NCBI GenBank assembly: GCA_946183785.1
Contig: CAMHCS010000027.1
Coordinates: 1 to 36,231 of the forward strand
Length of the DNA: 36,231 bases
Origin: an uncultured Selenomonadales bacterium
GTDB lineage: Bacteria; Bacillota; Negativicutes; Selenomonadales; Selenomonadaceae
Direction: 5' to 3'
Shown here: piece by piece, positions 32,884 to 36,231 of the stretch
How the letters are laid out: each line of letters starts with the position of its first letter
Numbering within the stretch: the first letter of the stretch is position 1
Notes under the pieces: generated by a model
Told to the model about the DNA's origin: nothing
Databases searched by the model: none
What the model saw: only the letters and a program-made list of their open reading frames with translations
Translations under genes and position numbers: made by a program

Positions 32884-34023
32884 CTATAATGTCCATTCCT
32901 TTATATCTTTTTTTGATATTCCCCATGGATGATTATACGTACGATTTTTAACATCACAGTATCTACAGAAGGGTATCGGTTTTGCCAATGCCTCAAGAAT
33001 CTCTTTCGAGGAGCGTGCCTTGTAAATATCAATCCAATCTGTATCGACTACCTCAAGATCTACATGAAAATACTTATTGAATGCTCTGCTGGTCATTGGA
33101 ATAGGGCATGTGTACAATTTCCCATCATCAAGCGTTATACAGCGATTGCCGCTATAGCACAGCAAAAAATTTTCCTCCATATTTTGCATCCCTGTTAAAT
33201 CAAAAGGATGATGCCACATATTTCTTGTGCTGACTTTCGTGCTTCCAAAAAAGTCATAATCAACACCGTTGTTGTGGGCTAATTTCTCCAACAATTTGTA
33301 ATCAACACGTATCGGATAACGCGTTGGACGCAATCCAACATGTCGCCTACGGCAAGCTTCCCAAAATTCAGTGCTCATCTTATCTAATAAAATACCATTT
33401 GTTACAATATAGATATTTGCATTTGGAAAACAGCTTCGCGTTAAATCCATATAGCTAATTATATCCGGATTTAGTAAAGGCTCGCCTCCTAAAATAAGGA
33501 TTTGTTCTGCTTTGGCATGAAATAATTCAGCTAGTCTTTTAATATCGCGCGAAAACACATTATAATCCATAAACATTTCTTGTTCAATCAACGGACAAAA
33601 ATGATCACAACTACGGCAATTCAAATTGCAATGCTTTACAATGCAAAACTCAAATCGAAATTGTTCTTCCGTCAATGGAAGAAATCTTTTTTCCCCCTCA
33701 ATACGCAACATTGTTTCTGCTGGCGCATCAATAATACACAGCTCGGACACACCTAACGAAATTAATTGCTCACGCTTTTCTTCTGCAAAAAACGGTGACG
33801 GAATTAAATATCCAGCGCACGGATATTTATCCGCTGCATCTTCAACCGGAAAAACACACGGAGTCTCTATCGTTTGTTGCTTTCCTAAATCATTGTCACA
33901 ATAATCAATTCTAGCATCCGGGAAATGGGTGTTTATTAATTGATATAAGATTCTACCTTTTTCAGAGTATCCAAAAATAATTATGTTCTTATGTTTTTTT
34001 ATAAATTTAAAAAGCTCCTCCAT
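32884..34023 (-). CDS. radical SAM protein with N-terminal Rossmann-like module
   Basis: Residues about 10-104 form the shared module (IIIFGYSEKGRILYQ, YCDNDLG, then QLISLGVSELCI). Here the second glycine of the GxG is replaced by Ser-Glu. The radical SAM domain follows with CxxxCxxC at Cys132, Cys136 and Cys139, and more Cys at 127 and 143. LGGEPLLNPD is the expected second motif. The C-terminal part has Cys pairs (LCYSGNRC, YTCPIP, FCRYCDV) like a SPASM or twitch extension holding further iron-sulfur clusters. The target is unknown. The context suggests modification of a sugar, lipid or peptide linked to the polysaccharide, as an inference. Confidence 0.83.
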   Translation of the reverse strand: MEELFKFIKKHKNIIIFGYSEKGRILYQLINTHFPDARIDYCDNDLGKQQTIETPCVFPVEDAADKYPCAGYLIPSPFFAEEKREQLISLGVSELCIIDAPAETMLRIEGEKRFLPLTEEQFRFEFCIVKHCNLNCRSCDHFCPLIEQEMFMDYNVFSRDIKRLAELFHAKAEQILILGGEPLLNPDIISYMDLTRSCFPNANIYIVTNGILLDKMSTEFWEACRRRHVGLRPTRYPIRVDYKLLEKLAHNNGVDYDFFGSTKVSTRNMWHHPFDLTGMQNMEENFLLCYSGNRCITLDDGKLYTCPIPMTSRAFNKYFHVDLEVVDTDWIDIYKARSSKEILEALAKPIPFCRYCDVKNRTYNHPWGISKKDIKEWTL

Positions 34024-34085
34024 GATGCTCTCTCCTTACCGCACGTTTTGGAAATCTAATCTACGCAGGAATGCAAAAACAACTG

Positions 34086-35264
34086 TTATATTTTTATGGT
34101 ATTTGTGCACTTTCGGCATAAGAGTTCATGCCCGTCTTCACCATTTGCCATTGCGTTGCATATATACTTCTTCTCTTCGCCTTTGATAATTTCTTCATAA
34201 GTTTGTGTATACAGATTTCCCAATATGTGCTTCATCCCCCAGTCCATGCAGCACAAGACCACTGTACCATCCGGCAATAATACATTGTGATTTTGGCGAA
34301 CTGCATAATCGCACATTATTTTTCCCGTCACAACCGAAACAGATCGCACTTCTTTGGTGGATATATTACCCGCCCAATCAATTAGGTTCTGATATATCGT
34401 GATATCTTTCAAATACGGAAATATCTCCGGCGCTGGATCTGCTTGTCCATTCGCCTTATCAATAAACGGACTTCCGTCCGGCTTTCTGGCATTCAATACC
34501 CGTTGCAAATAATGAATATACTCTTGTGTTATGGGAATATTAGCGAAATGTTTGCAATCCGGGAGATGTAACACGACATATCGAAACGGCAATTTCAAGA
34601 CCTCATCTAGGCGCCCGTCGGTGAGTCCAACCAATGTAGTAAAAAGCCGCATCTGCCGCCCCGATTGCGCTACATATTTCATCATCGAAACAATATCGGG
34701 ATTCAAAAAAGGCTCTGCAAATCCCGCAAAATCAACAATCAAATTTTGTGGCGTTTTATCAATGCATGTCTTAAAAGTATCCAAAGCCAGCACATTTGTG
34801 GAATGCGATTTCCCATACCTTTTAATTAGTAAATCTTGCGGGCAGTAACGACAATGCACACTACAGCCAATTCTGCTCGTAATTTCCAAGATTGGGTTCC
34901 ATGTAACCTCGTCCACGATATAACGAATATCTTTAGGCGTATCTATATACGAATCAACCCCATATTGACGTAAATTATCTATCATCTGTTCATTTGCCGG
35001 AGGAAGTGCTGCAAGCAAGAATAAGGCGTCTTTTATCTTTGCCGCATCACATACTGATACGACTGGGCACCCTGATACCTCATTAATATTCATCGTTACA
35101 TCTGTTACACAAAAACATTGTACGGACAGATTGTATTTACGCAACAATTCATGAAGCTGTCGCCCTACATTTCCCGCTCCATAAATTATTAAAGGACACG
35201 GTCTGTCATGTAATTCCTTTTTGATATGATGAATATACCTTGCTTGTCTATCATTCATATCCAT
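34086..35264 (-). CDS. radical SAM/SPASM-like protein with N-terminal Rossmann-like module
   Basis: With the start at 35264 the protein has 392 residues. The module covers about 22-110 (LIIYGAGNVGRQL, FCVTDV, then DNLRQYGVDSYID). Radical SAM CxxxCxxC is at Cys134, Cys138 and Cys141 (GCSVHCRYCPQD). VDFAGFAEPFLNPDI is the counterpart of the usual GGEP motif. The tail holds KIMCDYAV, VLCCMDWG and LLCRKCTN, a SPASM-like Cys set. An ATG-less extension upstream reaches 35303 and would overlap the methyltransferase gene; ATG 35264 with GGAG 8 bases before it is preferred. Together with the neighbouring radical SAM gene it forms a pair of similar architecture but clearly different sequence. Confidence 0.83.
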   Translation of the reverse strand: MDMNDRQARYIHHIKKELHDRPCPLIIYGAGNVGRQLHELLRKYNLSVQCFCVTDVTMNINEVSGCPVVSVCDAAKIKDALFLLAALPPANEQMIDNLRQYGVDSYIDTPKDIRYIVDEVTWNPILEITSRIGCSVHCRYCPQDLLIKRYGKSHSTNVLALDTFKTCIDKTPQNLIVDFAGFAEPFLNPDIVSMMKYVAQSGRQMRLFTTLVGLTDGRLDEVLKLPFRYVVLHLPDCKHFANIPITQEYIHYLQRVLNARKPDGSPFIDKANGQADPAPEIFPYLKDITIYQNLIDWAGNISTKEVRSVSVVTGKIMCDYAVRQNHNVLLPDGTVVLCCMDWGMKHILGNLYTQTYEEIIKGEEKKYICNAMANGEDGHELLCRKCTNTIKI

Positions 35265-35281
35265 ACACAACACTCCATTTT

Positions 35282-36231
35282 TTATGATGCAGCTTTTCTG
35301 CACACCGCTGTTATAATCAGCGGATACTGCTCATCATTATACAAAAAGTCTTCCTCTGCCAAATCTTCTTGGCAAAGCCCGTACAGGAAACATATTGCCG
35401 TTTTCACATTTCCCCCCGCTTGAACCGTGACGCCTTGTCGAGGAAATGCTTCCCACAATAACTTCTCCATGGATTGTTTGGTAAAGCGCCAATATTCTCC
35501 CCAATTATTATAATCGCTCAGACTGATTTGGCTGATGCCGTGAGCCGTGATCAATGCCGTGCCGCCCGGTTTGAGCAGGCGGTGTATGTTTTTCACCACA
35601 CTATGGATATCATAAATCATCTGAATGGTTTGCGTACAAATTAGGCAATCTATAGTCTCGGAAGGAATTCCGACGCCTGTTTCTAGATTCCCTTGGAGGT
35701 GATCGTCCGTCCCACCCCAATTTGCAACGTGAAGACTACGGCTGCGTGTAACACCTTTCCCAAATCGTTGCGTATAAATTGTATCCGCAATCTCCAATAC
35801 ATCTCCATGTATGAACTCTTGGTTCGATTCCAGAAAAGAATCTATATAATATCGGTCGATTGGTTTTCCACGTTCTGCACCAAATCTTCGGCTTGCTGGT
35901 TGCAATGGAGATTTGGCTAACACCTCTCCAAAAGGATTTTTCCCCACTGAAAGCCGCCAAATAACCGCTTGATATTCCTCTTCCGTAGAAAAACGGTATT
36001 CACCGGAATCACACTTTAAGACTGCTTGTGAGTTATCAATCGAAACAACGCCATGCAAATCATGAACTAATTGCTCTCCTACGTCGAAAAAAGGAGATAT
36101 ATTCATCCCGAATATAATGCGTTCATTACTTACCCCCAATGTCTTTAGTTGCATCGCCATTACTATAAAATACCGCCGTGCAGTAGTCAACAAAAATTGG
36201 ACACGAAAAATGGAAATGAGTAAAAAGGACT
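35282..36231 (-). CDS. class I SAM-dependent methyltransferase, 5' end beyond the window
   Basis: The stop is at 35282 and the frame stays open to the right edge, so the gene is partial. Residues in the second half fit a Methyltransf_11-type domain: LICTQTIQMIYD followed by IHRLLKPGGTALIT, with an acidic loop before it (HGDVLEIADT). The likely acceptor is a sugar or lipid in the locus. A TTG at 36193 could serve as a start, but the readable sequence before it (ending in RVQFLL) and after it (AMQLKTLGVSNERIIFG) looks like the last third of the shared Rossmann-like module. The true start is thus probably outside the window. The radical SAM gene follows after 17 bases. Confidence 0.8.
   Translation of the reverse strand, partial: SFLLISIFRVQFLLTTARRYFIVMAMQLKTLGVSNERIIFGMNISPFFDVGEQLVHDLHGVVSIDNSQAVLKCDSGEYRFSTEEEYQAVIWRLSVGKNPFGEVLAKSPLQPASRRFGAERGKPIDRYYIDSFLESNQEFIHGDVLEIADTIYTQRFGKGVTRSRSLHVANWGGTDDHLQGNLETGVGIPSETIDCLICTQTIQMIYDIHSVVKNIHRLLKPGGTALITAHGISQISLSDYNNWGEYWRFTKQSMEKLLWEAFPRQGVTVQAGGNVKTAICFLYGLCQEDLAEEDFLYNDEQYPLIITAVCRKAAS

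Noticed and set aside
36160..36231. TTG at 36193 as the true start of the last methyltransferase
   Set aside because: No good ribosome site precedes it and coding-like sequence continues upstream to the window edge.
1..36231. CRISPR arrays, tRNA or rRNA genes, insertion sequences
   Set aside because: No regularly spaced long repeats, cloverleaf-like segments, rRNA sequence or transposase reading frames were found on reading both strands.

Overview
The window looks like chromosomal DNA from a diderm Firmicute of the Negativicutes, Selenomonas-like (an inference). The supporting signs are strong AGGAGG-type ribosome sites, several TTG/GTG starts, a WalJ-HtrA gene pair, GC-rich housekeeping genes, and a large nucleotide-sugar/glycosyltransferase locus suited to an O-antigen or capsule. 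No rRNA, tRNA, CRISPR array or insertion sequence was seen.

Left part (1-18.2 kb) is GC-rich core genome. On the minus strand lie an exported hypothetical protein, hydE, the WalJ-type hydrolase and the HtrA protease. Next come pnp and rpsO, each with its own terminator and promoter, then a likely mgtC-cdd-exported protein-mscL operon. An intergenic region at 8.65-8.93 kb carries six DnaA-box-like 9-mers and separates this block from a CYTH-domain gene. On the plus strand follow a GDT1/UPF0016 exporter, a DedA protein, manA and sstT. The minus-strand genes continue with a one-pass membrane protein, ychF, a PflX-like radical SAM enzyme and a DUF4143 AAA ATPase. Three 33-bp-phased repeats cover the promoter of the ATPase gene.

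Right part (18.2-36.2 kb) is entirely minus strand and becomes clearly more AT-rich from about 24-27 kb on. It is a surface-polysaccharide locus. From the right edge leftwards it holds an edge-truncated methyltransferase, two radical SAM proteins, a GT2, a decayed gene remnant, another GT2, a GT11 fucosyltransferase, a GT2, gmd, fcl, a DegT-family protein with His in place of the catalytic Lys plus a Cys cluster, and a 772-residue multidomain protein ending at a terminator. After that terminator come two paralogous TIM-barrel proteins, glf and a small YqfO-like protein.

How the genes fit together: ManA can feed mannose-6-phosphate towards GDP-mannose (manB/manC are not here). Gmd and Fcl make GDP-L-fucose, which the GT11 enzyme would transfer, and Glf makes UDP-galactofuranose. 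The DegT protein may divert a 4-keto-6-deoxy sugar to a 3,6-dideoxy sugar. The most striking feature is a Rossmann-like module of about 90 residues (GxGxxG-like start, a V/C-D-N/S/R turn, a G-x-P/I region, and an ending like QL..LGI). It is fused to at least eight otherwise unrelated enzymes of the locus: TIM barrel, methyltransferase/cytidylyltransferase, GT2, GT11 and radical SAM. It also survives as a pseudogene fragment and, probably, as a tail at the right edge.
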